From Sipunculus nudus (Eukaryota > Annelida > Sipuncula > Golfingiida > Sipunculidae): a stretch of 64,000 nt of DNA. Position numbers and translations under genes: made by a program. Shown here piece by piece: positions 44,920 to 58,098 of the stretch. The notes under the pieces were generated by a model that was not told the DNA's origin, made no database searches, and saw only the letters and a list, made by a program, of their open reading frames with translations. Position 1 is the first letter of the stretch. Each line of letters opens with the position of its first letter. The stretch covers positions 65,827,176-65,891,175 of the forward strand of contig CM049316.1 of NCBI GenBank assembly GCA_026874595.1, read 5' to 3'.

Positions 44920-45493
44920 ACAAATTTTGTTTCAAATGATTCCATGCGAGATACATCCGTTGCCATCTCGGCTTCCTGCAGTTTGACTAAACAAGGCCAG
45001 GGTATATCTTTATTTAAACGATTTACATTAAATACCCCAGTAAGTACGGTGTGCGGAACAATTGTATTGAACTCTCTCCACTTCAGATCCAAACATGTAA
45101 GTATCATCGATTGTAGAGGTTCACAGGAAGCCACTGTCAGAGTGTATTGTAGTCACAATGGTTTGCTTTATTGACATAATTGACCTCCTAATTGATTATT
45201 CCATTAGTTATCGTGTGAGGAACACTTGGGTGTATTAAGCTGCATAATAACGTGGTATAGGTGTTTAAAGGTAAAAAGTGATTTATGCAAAAGTATACAA
45301 ATGTATTTTTTTTTCTTTGGCATTGTGATGTGACAGCCACCTAGTACATTTTCTTTCTACTAACAACACGCAACACACGTCTCTTGGAATAATTGTATTT
45401 TAATTTTTAATTTTAATTATTCCAGGTGTCTCTCAGTATATCTCACAGGATACATTTTTCTAAGTTGGAATACAAAGGGAACTATCTGAAATC

Positions 45494-45676
45494 CAGGGGC
45501 CGATCCAGGATTATGGAAAAAGGAGGGGCCAACCCAGGAAGACTAAAAGAAAACCTAAAAAAAGGTCCTCTGGCCTGGAAAGGAGGGGGTCCAGGTCGAA
45601 ACATTTGGTTTAAAACCGTAAAAAAGTTTATTGGCTAAAACAAAAGGGGGGGGGGGCCCTCGGATCCGCCACTGAA
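45494..45676. mobile_element. MITE with 'CAGGGGCCGATCC' ends, ~183 bp
   Basis: The left end is CAGGGGCCGATCCAGG; the right end, reversed, is CAGTGGCGGATCCGAGGG. The interior has AAGGAGGGGCC, TCCTCTGGCCTGGAAAGGAG and a G12 run at about 45645-45656. A diverged relative lies at 11150-11265, and a fragment with CAGGGGCGTATCCAGG is near 45904-45919. The superfamily is not certain. Confidence 0.65.
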
Positions 45677-45899
45677 ACCCACACTAGCTCGAGGTATTCC
45701 TGCCTGAATGTCCAAATACGGGGGTGTGTCAAATCATTCTCACTGTGACAGACGTTTTGTCATATGCAAGTCTTTTTCATCACCATATCAGAATTCTGAT
45801 TACAGGTCCAGTTGGCATTTAGACAACATTGTGACTTGCCCTTTCTTGTTTTAGTTTCGTGTCTCTGCAGCATCGGGTTAATATGAATGATGTCTGTCT

Positions 45900-45945
45900 G
45901 ACAGGGGCGTATCCAGGCGGGATAAATGCAAGTCATTATAAAAAT
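45900..45945 (+). repeat. Fragment with 'CAGGGGCGTATCCAGG' end
   Basis: Resembles the terminal sequence of the MITE at 45494-45676; only one end is visible. Confidence 0.35.
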
Positions 45946-46075
45946 ATGGAAATATTAGCCATTTTTTTCGTGACTGTTTTACTATTGATCATTTTAAAAT
46001 GAAGAACTTTTCAACTTGTTTTTTTTTTGTCTCAGAAGGGTACAAGGATATTTACGTAGGCTAATGCTACAAATT

Positions 46076-46077
<2 letters not shown>

Positions 46078-46136
<59 letters not shown>
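46078..46136. repeat. (TA)n microsatellite
   Basis: About 29 TA repeats. Confidence 0.95.
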
Positions 46137-46139
<3 letters not shown>

Positions 46140-46724
46140 GGATAAAGTTTGACTGTTAGTTAATAAATGGCTGGCTTTTCCATTGACATCATATTAGCCT
46201 ATTCTCTTCAACTATGTTGTTGTGACTAACCAGCATATTACCGTTTCTTGCGTTGGGCCGATTTCAAACCCGACCGGGTTTTAAATCGGCCAACATGGGT
46301 ACACTGGCGTATATGGCATTGAGGCCGACAATCCGAGAAATAATGTCTAGTTCCTCAGCATGTGTGGGGCAATATTGAAACTGAACCCCTTATGACACAT
46401 CATGCATCATTTCCCGACAGCTCAAAACCTAAAAACGGGCATTTTCGAGGAGTAACCTTAAAGGAGCTCTGTACCCAAATAATTAATATTACCAAAGATG
46501 TGTAAAATACGAAACATGCGGGTGTCAATGAAAAACCTGATTTTAATTTTTAAACAATGCAGATAACCTTTGTCCAGACGAGCTGATTGTCATAGATTTG
46601 TCTGTAGAGGCTATACGATCACGTAGATTCAGGGTTCTGTCAGAGTTTACTATTAACAATACAATCAAACTATGCATTGCCGGAGGTTAGGATGCAGGAT
46701 ATATACTGAATTTCAGTTAAAAGT

Positions 46725-47422
46725 TCACAGCAGTTGTTCCTTCTCCGACATGTTATATTTATAAACCTTTGCTACAAGTCGGATGCGCCCTCCATTCATG
46801 TTAAATTCAAAAACGTCACATGGATCAGTTTTTGTCTCTTTTGAACGGAAAGGGACCCGAACATAGGAATATATATTTCCCCCGAAACTTATGTAAGGGA
46901 TCAACAAATTTCACATGGCGAAAATGCAAATTAAGAAAAAAAATTTATATAATTCCTGAAAATAACCTCATTCTGTTTGTGGTAATGGTATTTTGTCATC
47001 CTTACATGAACGGGTTTTCCATATCCCAGTGTGGTTATTAATGAGAAAGGAAACGCAAGGCTCCAGTCGGTTTTTGTTTCTCTGCTTGCGTTTTTGTAAG
47101 ATATCAGTTGTTTCCAATTTATCAAAATGAGATTTTTCTGAAGGCGGACCGATACATCTGACCTTCTGGTTGCTGTATCTATTTCCCTTATTTCAAGACT
47201 TTTCAACACGAATCGCCCACAATTGTAGGGTCCCACGCGGAAATCAGATACAATGCTCATCCCGACGTAATCTAGAAGATATATATCGTTTAATCGCGAT
47301 TGCGCGTGGTTAAATGCTATTTCTTTTTGTTTCAACTCATTTAAAAAGATAAATCTAGAGGATAAAGATTTACTTACATACGAAGCTGTCACAAAACGCT
47401 TGAGATCTAAGAAATAATCCAT
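46725..47422 (-). pseudogene. Unidentified broken reading frame (two blocks)
   Basis: The main block, 46931-47422, is 163 codons, the longest non-mobile frame in the window. Its composition is protein-like, with β-strand-like alternation in its second half. A second block, 46725-46907, follows on the same strand in another phase. Both blocks contain ETKTD followed by F.F, a Gly and a V......Y.Y pattern, so they may be two copies of one domain or a duplicated exon. An in-frame TGA lies immediately before the first ATG. I do not recognise a family. It could be a host pseudogene, exons with a short intron, or an old mobile-element gene. Confidence 0.33.
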
Positions 47423-47523
47423 TCACCCAACCTCTTTGGGCCCCAGGTGCTCAACGGGCCAAATAATGCACGAGTGTAGTATGTTTGTGCGTCGGGCGCA
47501 AGTAATCTGTTGTTTACACACAC

Positions 47524-47660
47524 AGCAGCACCTCGGTATCAACTACGTCATGACATATACAGAAGAACTTGGAAACGACGAAATAGCCGTTGAAAAGTTT
47601 TATACTGAAGCCACCTATTCTGTTGCCACACCAGGTTATGAAAATAGCGTTCAGGGTTAA
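47524..47660 (+). other. Possible terminal exon, plus strand
   Basis: A TTTACACACACAG acceptor-like site is followed by an open frame reading MTYTEELGNDEIAVEKFYTE and then a Tyr-containing tail to a TAA at 47658-47660. The acidic, tyrosine-containing ending looks like a cytoplasmic tail, but no upstream exon or family was recognised. Confidence 0.2.
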
Positions 47661-47669
47661 CTGTCATGA

Positions 47670-49020
47670 CTAATATTTTAGATCAATGTTTACTACAGGA
47701 TATGCACTAAAAACACGCACGTGATGGGTACAGCTGATTTTTTATGCAACTTGAGAATGCTTCTTTAACTGCTATTCTGTTAGTCTCCACTCATTTAAAT
47801 GTTCATCCAAGAAAGGGCTTTTAAAGGGACAACGAGAAATAACGTCAACATACATTGATGAAAGATGGATGTATGGTTGTAATTACCTTTACTCTGCATA
47901 TGCAACAATTAGTTTATTTTCTTCATCTTTCTATTTGTTATATCTCAGATTGATCGCCAATCTTATCTTATTTGGAATCTAATACTTATAAAAGGAATTC
48001 GGTTCGCGTCTGTTCGCAATGTTCGCTAAAACCGCGTTGTGTACAATAGTGTGTCATACATCATTTTAAAGGTTATTATCCCCGCAGTGACATAGGCGAT
48101 ATGAGAATAAATAATTTTTGATGTACATATAATTTTGAGTGCTTTTTCCGTTTTTACTTACTTGCACGTAGGTTTGACCGAGCACAGCCGAACTGCCTTC
48201 GGCAATGATCGGAATGCGTGCATCGTGGTCATTCAACCTCAAACACTACTATTAACACTACTATATTGTTCAAATGAATAACGCTTGCTTTCAGTGAGGG
48301 ATTTGAGTCTACATTTGAACGAGGCTCTCACCCACGTGCGTGGTCAGTAAAAGAGAAAACACATGTTTCTCGGTGTATGAAATTGAGAGTTCAACCCAAG
48401 AGGAGTAATGGCCAAACCTAATTCAAGGTCCCTATTTCAGGAACAGACGTGGGGTGGGTTGTAAGTGTGTCAGGGGTTTCAGGCCTCAAAATTTGCTGAT
48501 ACGAAGAAAAAAAAGTTGCAGTGGCTGAAAATGGGATACAGACCCTCTGCATGGAGTTCCGTTGGGTCCGCTTCTGCTATTTACCAGGTTTGCATATTTC
48601 TGTTTCTTTTTCAGGAACAGTTTTCTAGTGACGTACATTTAATAAATCTTTCATGTGTTGCTCACATCAACCTAATCTTTATACGTCCAACGATAGAATC
48701 CAGTCAAATATCATCGAGAACCTGAATGCCCCCGCGTCTCATTCCGGTTCGCAATGTAAACATCATCACTGACCGGGTCTTCAAGGTAAACATACCGGGG
48801 TATGAATTTCTTGCCACGAGGACAGCCCCCCCCCCCCCCCCCCAAAAAAATATAAAAACATATTTCCACTGAAAACCTTTATTTTTTGTTAACTTTTAGA
48901 ATAAAAAATGAGCCACCATTCCACATCTCAGTTAATGTATCTCCCCAACCCCGGTAATAAGCCCGGTATACCGGATCTATCAGCTAGTTTCTTTATATAT
49001 GAAAATCATAAAAATACATT
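47670..49020. other. Non-coding stretch
   Basis: Contains a run of 18 C at 48826-48843. The frame at 48465-48725 has no recognised motif. Confidence 0.5.
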
Positions 49021-49023
<3 letters not shown>

Positions 49024-49073
<50 letters not shown>

Positions 49074-49419
49074 AATGGAAAGTGAATAATAATCAATCCA
49101 GTAAACCTCATCGTTACCGCCAACAATTAATGGGGTTGTTTTGACGACCGTGGCTTACCAAAAACAATATGGCTGTCAAATAACCAGATAGACGGCTAAA
49201 ATTATTCACAGCTGCATCCAATACTGGAGTGTTTTCTACTGTCATTCAGGAAATGACAAGAGTGTACGGAATGACAAGAGGTACTTTGGCATGTAAATGT
49301 AGTCTTAAAGATGTAGGAGCGCACCTATCTGTATATGTTATCCAAATAATATGATTGTTTGAAATGTTGGCGTTGATGTCTCTCTTCTTTTAATGTTCAT
49401 TGACTATATACATATATAT

Positions 49420-49464
<45 letters not shown>
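49024..49464. repeat. (TA)n and (CA)n(TA)n microsatellites
   Basis: TA repeats at 49024-49064 followed by a short TG run; CA repeats at about 49421-49451 followed by TA to 49464. Sequence between them is unremarkable. Confidence 0.9.
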
Positions 49465-49465
<1 letters not shown>

Positions 49466-49469
49466 GAGA

Positions 49470-51960
49470 AATACTTTAGCATGCAATTTATTTACAAGGA
49501 AGGATTAATATGAATACTATATTGAATGGAATTATATTAAAATTGTTGTTTCGACAGGCCTTTGAATTTTACTAATAACAAAATTTCGATTTCATATGTT
49601 TGTGTATATTGTGAAAATCTGTTGATCACATGACTGACAAGTCCTAAAATTCTGCAGAAGGCGCCACCTTTGTTTAAAGAATGTTTTTTACAACTTCCTT
49701 TCAGATAAGTTCTTAAAACAGAAAGGTAATAGACAAGGATTCCTTAGTGCAAAAGGAAAAAAATGAACACAAAGTTGAATGGAATTATTTTCAGAAAGAA
49801 TGTACCAGGAACCATTGTACCAGACATTACCACATGTTTGATACGTTTGATATTGGTAGGAACCGAATGTAATATCATATAAATCGATTATGAATCGATT
49901 ATTACCTAGAAATATTCTGTATAGAATTATACCTGACTAAACTTACTAGATAAATTAAGTCTTGTACATCATATACTGAAAGGTCAAGGGATGAATGATA
50001 GTTGGCACTTATCCGCACGTAGCACAAGGTGTATTTTTAACGCTGTTCACTGTTTTATGTACCGTTTTTCGTTAATGTCAGACAGAATAAAGATATTTTA
50101 ACGGGATAATATAATGTCTTTACATTTACATACGTAATCGTCTGTGATCGATTATGCAAAAAAAATGATTTTTTAAAGAAAATGACCAATCATCGACATA
50201 ATCGATTTACTGGCACACCACTTATGTTTGATCATATGATTGCAATGTGGTTTTCACCACCTGCTGTGGCTCATTAACGATCTTAAATTTAATTGGGGCA
50301 TCCTACTCATTCCTTAATTAGTATAAAAATATTTAAAATTTAGCTTTCCTATCATGGTCCTCTGTATCGCAGGACAATCATAATGGCTTATTCATGGAAA
50401 TAAAAATGTTACCAATCACGCAATTTTATTCTTTCAGGTGTTTCTTATATACTCTAAAATTTAGTTCCAGCTATTCCTACTGTAAAATTTAGTACCAGAT
50501 ATTACTACTGTAAAATTTAGTACCAGAAATTAAGTACTAGTTGTTAGCAAATGTATTTGCAGACCTATTTCCTAGACTATTAAATCCAGATTGTATTTTG
50601 CATGTTTTATTTTTTCACTTTAAAAGGGGTTCTTGCCCAGGTCTTTTAATATTAGAGTATCACTGATGCTGTACTGTCCTAGTTACACCTATGGCGGGGG
50701 ACTATTTATGCCTCCAAGCAGGTAAACGAAACTTCGTTGGTTTTAGCGAACAGTTGCTCTCTCTCTAAAAACCAAAATTTTAACTGCAATATTGACGGAC
50801 AAGATGTTTTTTAAGAGATTGGTTAAACTTAGAAAATAAAGTAAAGAAATATGACTTTTCTTCGTCTCAAAACTTTATCATCCTTTCAAATCATATTGAA
50901 AACAATTTCAGTCTGATCATAATGTTAGGTTTGAGTAATCTATGGAAACAGTTTATTGACAATGTTTTTAAAATTTCAGTTTCAAATATAATCATTTCCA
51001 GACATCTGAAGTTTCTTCATATGTTTCTTATTCATCATGTTACAAATAATTCCACCAGGGCAGTATAATCAGTCTATAGACCAGAGTTATTTTCTCCTTT
51101 TTGTGACAATAGTAGAGATTTTAAAAGAACTTTGATTGTTATTGGATAGAGTTACATATATAGTTGGTACTATAGGTAATTACAATCCCCGGACTAGATG
51201 AATCATACTCCTGCTTCAATTTAAAAGGGCTTTTTATTATTGGATTGGCGGCAGACATTTTACTCTGTAGAGGCTTGTTCCGCTAATGTAAACAGACGGA
51301 CAGAAACCGATTACAAACTGATGCCTATTACATTTGCACTGCTTCTTATTAGCAAAAACGCTTTCCTGGATGAAGTATACCTCCCTCAATGGAGCCGCCG
51401 GGCTCATTAGTAAGGCTCTTATACCAAGTCATTACGCTCAACCGGAAATACCTGTTCTATGTGTCTGATATTATCTATGGCTTCAAATAAGGAATAGCTC
51501 TGCTGTTTTATTTTGTCAGACTTCTTTGTTTAAATTTTCGTCGTTTTACTCTTTGTAGAATTTTTATAATGTACGTGAACATAAGTATTTGCAGAAATAG
51601 TTATTTACAGCTAACTAATCTTTTTAAAAAGTAATCCCTGCATTGAGACACTAAAAGACTAAGACTCCTTCCAGGCCCAGTTCATTTTATTGTCATACAA
51701 TAAAAGTAAAAGGCAGCGCCTTACACACAAATGTCGATTTTTAACTTAAACTGATGACGTCGAGGTTTCAGTACAAGCTACAGGTTTCGGATCATTTCGA
51801 GTATAAGTATATGTGCTCGCCATTTTTAATAGTACTTTTTCATTTGCATGTGAAACTGTTATTTTTCAGGGGTAAGACAAAACGTGACATAATTCTAATA
51901 GGAAAAAATAATAAATATTACGTCCACGTCTGACTTGTAAACGTGCTTTCATTCAGCAGT
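49470..51960. other. Non-coding stretch
   Basis: AT-rich; includes the small minisatellite at 50452-50540. No gene-like frame. Confidence 0.5.
50452..50540 (+). repeat. Short minisatellite, ~31-bp unit
   Basis: CTGTAAAATTTAGTACCAGA is repeated about 2.5 times (TAAAATTTAGT(A/T)CCAG near 50455, 50485 and 50512). Confidence 0.75.
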
Positions 51961-51964
51961 TATT

Positions 51965-52165
51965 AATTACGAGTTTGGTTTTAACTCGGAACATTTTTCT
52001 CTCTGTCATTCATGACGGCTTGACAGCGGAAACTGCGGTAGCCGAAACTACTTCAAACTTCAGTTCTCGACACCAGGGTAACAACCACAATTTCTTTCTC
52101 CATTATTTAGCAAATAAAACACGATCATATAAGCCTCTGATGTCAAATACTTCCACTCAGCAAAT
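51965..52165 (+). repeat. Dispersed repeat R5, copy 1
   Basis: Matches 62955-63150 in reverse orientation: TTTTTCTCTCTG..., CATGACGGCTT.ACAGCG, AAACTGCGGTAG, GAAAC.ACTTCAAACTTC, GGGTAA.., CATTATTTA.. and ATATAAGCCTCTGATGTC. The central ~50 bp is the best conserved part. Its frame (51975-52172) reads through but is not obviously coding. Confidence 0.7.
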
Positions 52166-52452
52166 ATTTTGATCCGACCCTTGGAACGGGTGTTTTATTA
52201 TTACCTGTATCATGAATCCCAGGCCTCTATATCGAATTATTGTAAAAATACCTAAATGTCATGTTGTCATAACTAGTATGATACCGTCTTCAATGTAAAT
52301 ATATGAAGTTAGAGAAGTGAATACTCGATGGTTTTAACAGAGGAAGAAGAAGACGTGCCGTTCGTGTTAGAGCACTAACTGTTGGTGTAATATTAAACCA
52401 TGGCGTAGTTGTAAAATGGTACGAAACTTTTATTCCTCTTCGAAATACTAGT

Positions 52453-52546
52453 GCAGTGGCGTCAGTCAATTCATCTTCAAGTTTTTTTTTTTTTTGGGGG
52501 GGGGGGGGGCGTGGGAGGGTAATCAAAGTTGGGACAACCTTTTTTA

Positions 52547-52594
<48 letters not shown>

Positions 52595-52872
52595 GATGTA
52601 TCAATTTAGGTTTAAAAAAAGCGATATGTTTATATAAATATGATATGTTAATTTTAAACTAGGTTTAGATATATAGTATTTCTGATATGAAACTATGAAG
52701 TCTATTTTTCTAAATATTAATCTATTTCATTTCCATTTTGTAAATATTAATATCTGAATATTAGGGCAAAGATATGATTACACCGACCCCCACCCCACCC
52801 TTTGCTAAAAAGGTGTGTGTGTGGGGGGGGGGGGGCTATATACCCCCCTCCCCCTTGTATTGACGCCCCTGG
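52453..52872. mobile_element. G-rich MITE family E, most complete copy
   Basis: The left end is CAGTGGCGTCAGTCAATT, then a T run and G14. The right end, reversed, is CCAGGGGCGTCAATACAAGG. Internally: GGGTAATCAAAGTTGGGACA, (TA)n at 52550-52591, an AT-rich body, and a CCCCACCC/G-run block near the right end. The same modules recur at 8287-8589 and in the two halves at 57640-57843 and 61074-61325. The (TA)n run appears to be an internal module of the family. Confidence 0.65.
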
Positions 52873-52879
52873 CTGCGAT

Positions 52880-55800
52880 GATGTGATTGGCTGGGGGCTG
52901 CGTTTCTAAATATAGTGTTGCACCTTGTGTGTCATATAATCAGCATCAGCGGAACCGGATATCTTACCCGCCTTTAAATCTTATTATGTTATCATTACGC
53001 TCATGTTGAGTTTTATTCGTGACCAACACTCATTTATTATCATAATACTGTAAAGTAAGACTCGATTTATAATAATTCAAACACCTTCGCTCAGACCGAG
53101 TATAACCTATGATGAAGGTTTTCAGGGCGCCATGATATTTTACAAGCGATCATCAAAAGGAGCTAACACGCCATTGATGAAACCGCCTGTCCTGCGGGCG
53201 GTCCTGAAGAAAACACTTCTAGACACTAAATATAACTCATTTACTGGTCTATACACTAAAAAATTCAATATGCTCAGCGGGGCATTAGATCATTTGTCTT
53301 AAATATGCATTTGGGGGAAAAACAACTTGGTGCAGGTGTTGATTGAGAGTAAACTGTGATCAAGTGACTGTATATAATAGAATCAATTATCAGCGTGTAT
53401 TATTGGATGGTTATGCCCTTGTTTTTTGCTTACCCACACCTGTTTATTAATATTAAATGAAAAAAAAAGCGATGTCAATGCGAGGCTTAACGGGCATTTA
53501 ATACGTAAAATGAGTCGTACGAACACTTGTATAAATGTCGTATTACACTTAGACAACATAAAAAAATTATAAATCCATGCGCAAATTCACGCGAAAAAAA
53601 AAATTATTCAACTGGATTGAAAATCATCATTCGCACACATGCAAGGATAAACTATACCTACAGACTAGTTTAAAGATGACAGTGATCAGGGGCGGGTTTC
53701 GAGGGGACTCTGGGTACGCCGGACCCGACACAGAGCACAGTTGTACTCACAAGAGAAGACTGCTGGTTTGGGTTTGAGAGCAAATAATTCTGAGACCCAC
53801 AATGCAGCGGGGCTTCTAAAGTTAACACAGGCGTAGGATAAATGTAGTGAAGGGTTTAAATTTGGTCCGGCGACAAATTACATAAACATTGATGTATTTT
53901 AGATAAGGAATTAACGGAACAAGAAATATCTTGTGAGCATGCGCATGTAAAATGTAAACAGGTAATTCCTTGAAATGTTACTAATGTTACTAAGTTCGAC
54001 AGTTGAGAAAAATTTGAGAAGTGCAAGATTACGGTCATGTACCGTTAGTTTCTTATTTTTTTACATGCGAAAGTAATTTTTGAAATATATTGTGCATGGT
54101 TTTGTCCACCAGTGGGTGTCCAATAAATTTGTGATTATTCTCCTAAAGTTAAATATTTTCAAACAGTTTGACTCTGAAGCGAATGAGGGAGCAAACACCT
54201 AATATGAAATTTAAAATTACATAACAAAAACCAACATTTACATTTTGCAACCTTCTGCTTATTCAAAAATTATTTATTCTGGCTTTTTTGTCATTTACAA
54301 TTACATTTTTAGAAGATTTACGACACTCAACAAACAATCAGCAGCTGTTAAATGTAGTTGTTTGAGAATGTGGCCAGTGACCTTGGCCTACATAATATTT
54401 GTTGAGATGTAAAAAATACTGTTTTCTCATGTATTGATTTCAATGAATTACTAAAATATTTTACAAGGTATGGTTATGATATCGTTGTAGTTTATGAGGC
54501 CTATGCCTCATATCTCAATACAGCTTACTTTCTTCATATGATCTGTGAGTAAAAGAAAAGAACAACAATTTCTAGTGGGAACCAAACTGTGGAACAAATG
54601 AAAGCACTCCCAGCACATGTTTTTACTGTGTCACTCAAGAATGATGAGTTCCACCTTTCTAAGACATTGTATCCGCCTCAGGTTATTGCTTAAAGAGAAG
54701 GTTCCTTGAGGTTCGCCCTAACTAAAGAAACAAATAAAGTGTTAAACAACGCGATGTCGTTAAAACCTTATCACGATATTGGATGGCTTTGAATAAAACA
54801 AGCTTCTCCTATTAACATCTGGAATTGTTACATCTATTGAAAATGATCTCTTTTTTTTGGCTCGTGAAACCTTTATATGTCTGCCTTACATTTTTAAAAA
54901 TAATTTTACCGCTGGTATAGCTAATTGATCTAGTGTAAAACTGGTTCTGGCATGATCACGGGAGTCGTGGGACATTAATTGCAGCCGCGCCTTGAACGAC
55001 AAGTGCAGGGGGCTGTTAGAATTTGATGCAGATATCGAGTATTTGAAATTTGACAAAGGACGCTCCTTTTGAGGTTGATGACCCGTATAAGGCTTTCGGA
55101 AATTTCCATAATACATGCGCTCAAATTGCTTTTTTATAAATGTCATTTTTTATTAAATAAAAAAAAATAAAATTTCGTTTTCATTCAACTTTAAGTTTTT
55201 CATACTGTGATTTTTTTCGCGTTTTTCAAAAAAAGGATCAAATGAAAGCTGATGTTCTCCGATATAACGCAAGTACTTGTAAAGTGAAATGAAAACAATT
55301 CTAAAGCAATTTGATGTTTCAAATTACAAAAAAATGAAATTCTTGTAGGGCCTCTCTCTTGGTTTTTCCAATGACCTTTTCCCGAAGACGATGTTTCTTT
55401 ATGATGATTCTTTATCAAGTTTTTATTCAAGTGATGAGTTTCAAGGAAATAATACAATATTACAAAAATAATTTTCTTACTTTTTAAGAGTTTAAGGAAT
55501 TCTTGAAAAACATCGGCATCCTCAAAGTGGAAAGATTTTCGATATATCAATATGTTTCTACCTAATTCATGAAGTTTTTAGATAAACTGAAAATTTCTAC
55601 GCAATCAGACTTCCGAAATACAAATAAAGTTACCTTCATTTCGAGATTTTCCGAAAAGTCTCTTGTCAAGATATAATTTGCGTAACACAACCAACATTTT
55701 TAACTTTTCACGTAAACTTAAAGGTTGTCCTTAACATAAAAAAAAAAATACTCTACAGTATATGATTTTCCCAGATACAATTAAATAAAGAATATCCGAT

Positions 55801-57600
55801 ATGCCAATCAATTTTCAATATTTAATATGAATATGTTCATATATTTTTTCATATTTCTAATCAATTTCATGAGGTAATTGGTGGTCTATTTCTCATTTCT
55901 GGTTGTATATTGCTTATTTAAACTTGGCAGCAATTTTTACATTAATGGGATGAGGCAGAAAATTGCTAAATTTTATTTAAACTAAATTAAAGAGCTCGCA
56001 TGTCACGATTAAATTAAGAACTAGCTTGCATGTACAACCATCAGATAGAACCTATAAAGGCCGGAGCATTGCTGTAATCCTTCCGCATTTTAAGTTCCCG
56101 TCTTCAAAGGCAGAAGATCCTGCATCTTTTGAGATCACCATTAACCAGGAGAAAAGACTTTCAGTCACCTCAAGTCTAAAAACCAGCGAGCGAGATTTCC
56201 ATAATCAGTGGTTTTGTCCCTGAAATGATTAAATACCCCGCGGTCTTTTGTTGTTGACGAACGTCGGTTTGAGCTGTAAAGTCGTGACCGGGAGCATTAG
56301 TCTTAGGGACGTCAGAGTCAGCGCAGAAAAGACTTTTTTGGTTTGTTTGTACATAGTCTTTCTCAGAGCTATGGTTCCCAGGTGATTTATAGTATCTCAG
56401 GGCGACCGCTTTTATAAAACCTAGAAACAAGCCAATGTGGAAAATTTTATTATTAACACTAAAAATAACCGTTTGGAAAAATGGCATATTTTATAAACAT
56501 ATTTATTATCATACCTGCACAAAAGGCGAAGGTATTATGTTTTCTTTTGAGATAGTTGTTGGTTTATACACTTTCAAGCAAAAACCGGTTTTAAACGGAT
56601 GCACCAAGTCAGATCGGTTTCTAAACGAATTGTACGTTCGCACAGGCATCTGACACCAATGCACGAGTGTACATTTCACATATGGATCAATGTGACCTCA
56701 TGTTGACACAAACATTCGCGCAATTGCTGCGATTCATTTGCTGCTTCACAACTTGTTTTAACCGTCCCGATCCAAATCTGGCGTCCACACGGCAAATTGG
56801 CGGAGCGAATAATTCGATTCGCATCGGGAACGGTTTAAAACAACCTCCTGCACTGGATTCAAACCGTTTTAGTTAATCGGTTTGAAAACGCTTTGAAGTG
56901 CCGTATGAACGCTTAATTAGCAAAAATTGCATTCAATACTGTTTGAAACCGTGTGAAAGCCTAAATGTAAAAATCTAAGGATCAACCCGTTAAGTTTTTG
57001 GAGGTCACTTGGGTCTCCATGATCCGAAGAAACATGTATACCATTGTAACACAGAGCGATTTCTTTGTCTCCAGGCAAAAGCCGCCCATTCGTATGTATT
57101 AGTGACAGAATCTGTTATACACCTAGCGTAACCAGCCAACACGTGCAGCTAAAGCGTGATGCTGTGTACAACATATAAAGGTCTGATTAGAAGATTCTGA
57201 CGGAGGTTTGTGGGCTCCGACTTCATAAACTAGGTCAGGATTACATTCGTGAAATACACAATATATCGTATACCTCTTAATTAGACAAGGGCCTCCTTGA
57301 CAGTTCCTGCCTCCCGGGACCGGATTGTTCTCTTTATTATCATTAATAATGGGTGTAGTAATTTAATTAACGATAAGGTTTAACTAGAAAGAAAGCGCTT
57401 CTAAATATTGATTCGGATTATACACACAGTTAAATCAAACAATAATTTGAACCATTAGCTTCTAGGTAAAATGTCTGTAAACTACCAAACCCGTTCAATG
57501 TATTTTACCAGACGGGTACGGATAGCTGATAACATAATACCTATTTTACTTGGACAGAAATACATTGAATATGTTTCCTCACCCTAGTAAATATTAATGC
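52880..57600. other. Non-coding stretch
   Basis: AT-rich. Frames at 54886-55146, 55200-55550 and 56176-56487 (minus) and short plus frames show no motif. Around 56565-56960 the strings CCGGTTTTAAACGG, AAACGAATTGTACGTTCGCA, ATCGGTTTGAAAACGC and GCCGTATGAACGC hint at an old terminal-inverted-repeat element, but the ends could not be paired. Confidence 0.45.
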
Positions 57601-57739
57601 TTAATTTACTCTATTTTCCAAACATGATAATAGGAATTCGTTAAAAAAGGTGCCACGGTTAAATGGTCATTTACTTCAAGGGAGGGGGATGATCGACTCG
57701 CAGGCAATGCAGGGTAATCAATGTCGGGACAACATTTTA

Positions 57740-57808
<69 letters not shown>

Positions 57809-58016
57809 CTTTTATTGGCTGCTGACACATTTCAAATACATCGTGTTACGGAAACTTACATCAACAGATCACGTAGTCGTGACGAACATAAATTTTGTAA
57901 TGGAGATGAAACAAAATCAGATTCTGTAACACAAGGCAGCGTGAAATGTCTAGGGGAATGAATAAAGGAGTCAGTAGTTCTTTTTAGCTCAGCTGACTGT
58001 AGCAATCACTCTTTGT

Positions 58017-58098
58017 CCGTCGTCTGTCCGTCCGTCCGTCTGTCTGTCTGTTCGTCTGTCTGTCTGTCTGTCTGTCCTTCCGTCCGTCCGTCCGTTAA
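58017..58098 (+). repeat. (GTCT/GTCC)n microsatellite
   Basis: GTCCGTCGTCTGTCCGTCCG-type tetramer run at the left end of the minisatellite element. On the minus strand it gives an RTDG/RTDR-type frame that is not a gene. Confidence 0.9.

Larger units (their letters stand above)
41900..45480. other. Non-coding stretch with microsatellites
   Basis: (TA)n at 42116-42150 and 42582-42631; a G run at 44464-44475; a perfect 9-bp stem hairpin at 44898-44919. Frames at 43553-43861 (both strands overlapping) and 44802-45134 (minus, 110 codons) were examined; none carries a recognised motif. Confidence 0.45.

Noticed and set aside
44802-45174. 110-codon minus frame and an overlapping plus frame; splice-like signals at 44898-44919
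   Set aside because: The splice-like signals are two halves of a perfect hairpin, and neither frame has a recognised motif.
54886-55550. Two minus-strand frames of 86 and 116 codons
   Set aside because: Rich in Lys/Phe/Ile/Asn as expected from AT-rich non-coding DNA; no motif.
56565-56960. Possible terminal-inverted-repeat element with AACGTTCGCA/CCGTATGAACGC-like ends
   Set aside because: The candidate ends could not be paired into a consistent inverted repeat with a target duplication.
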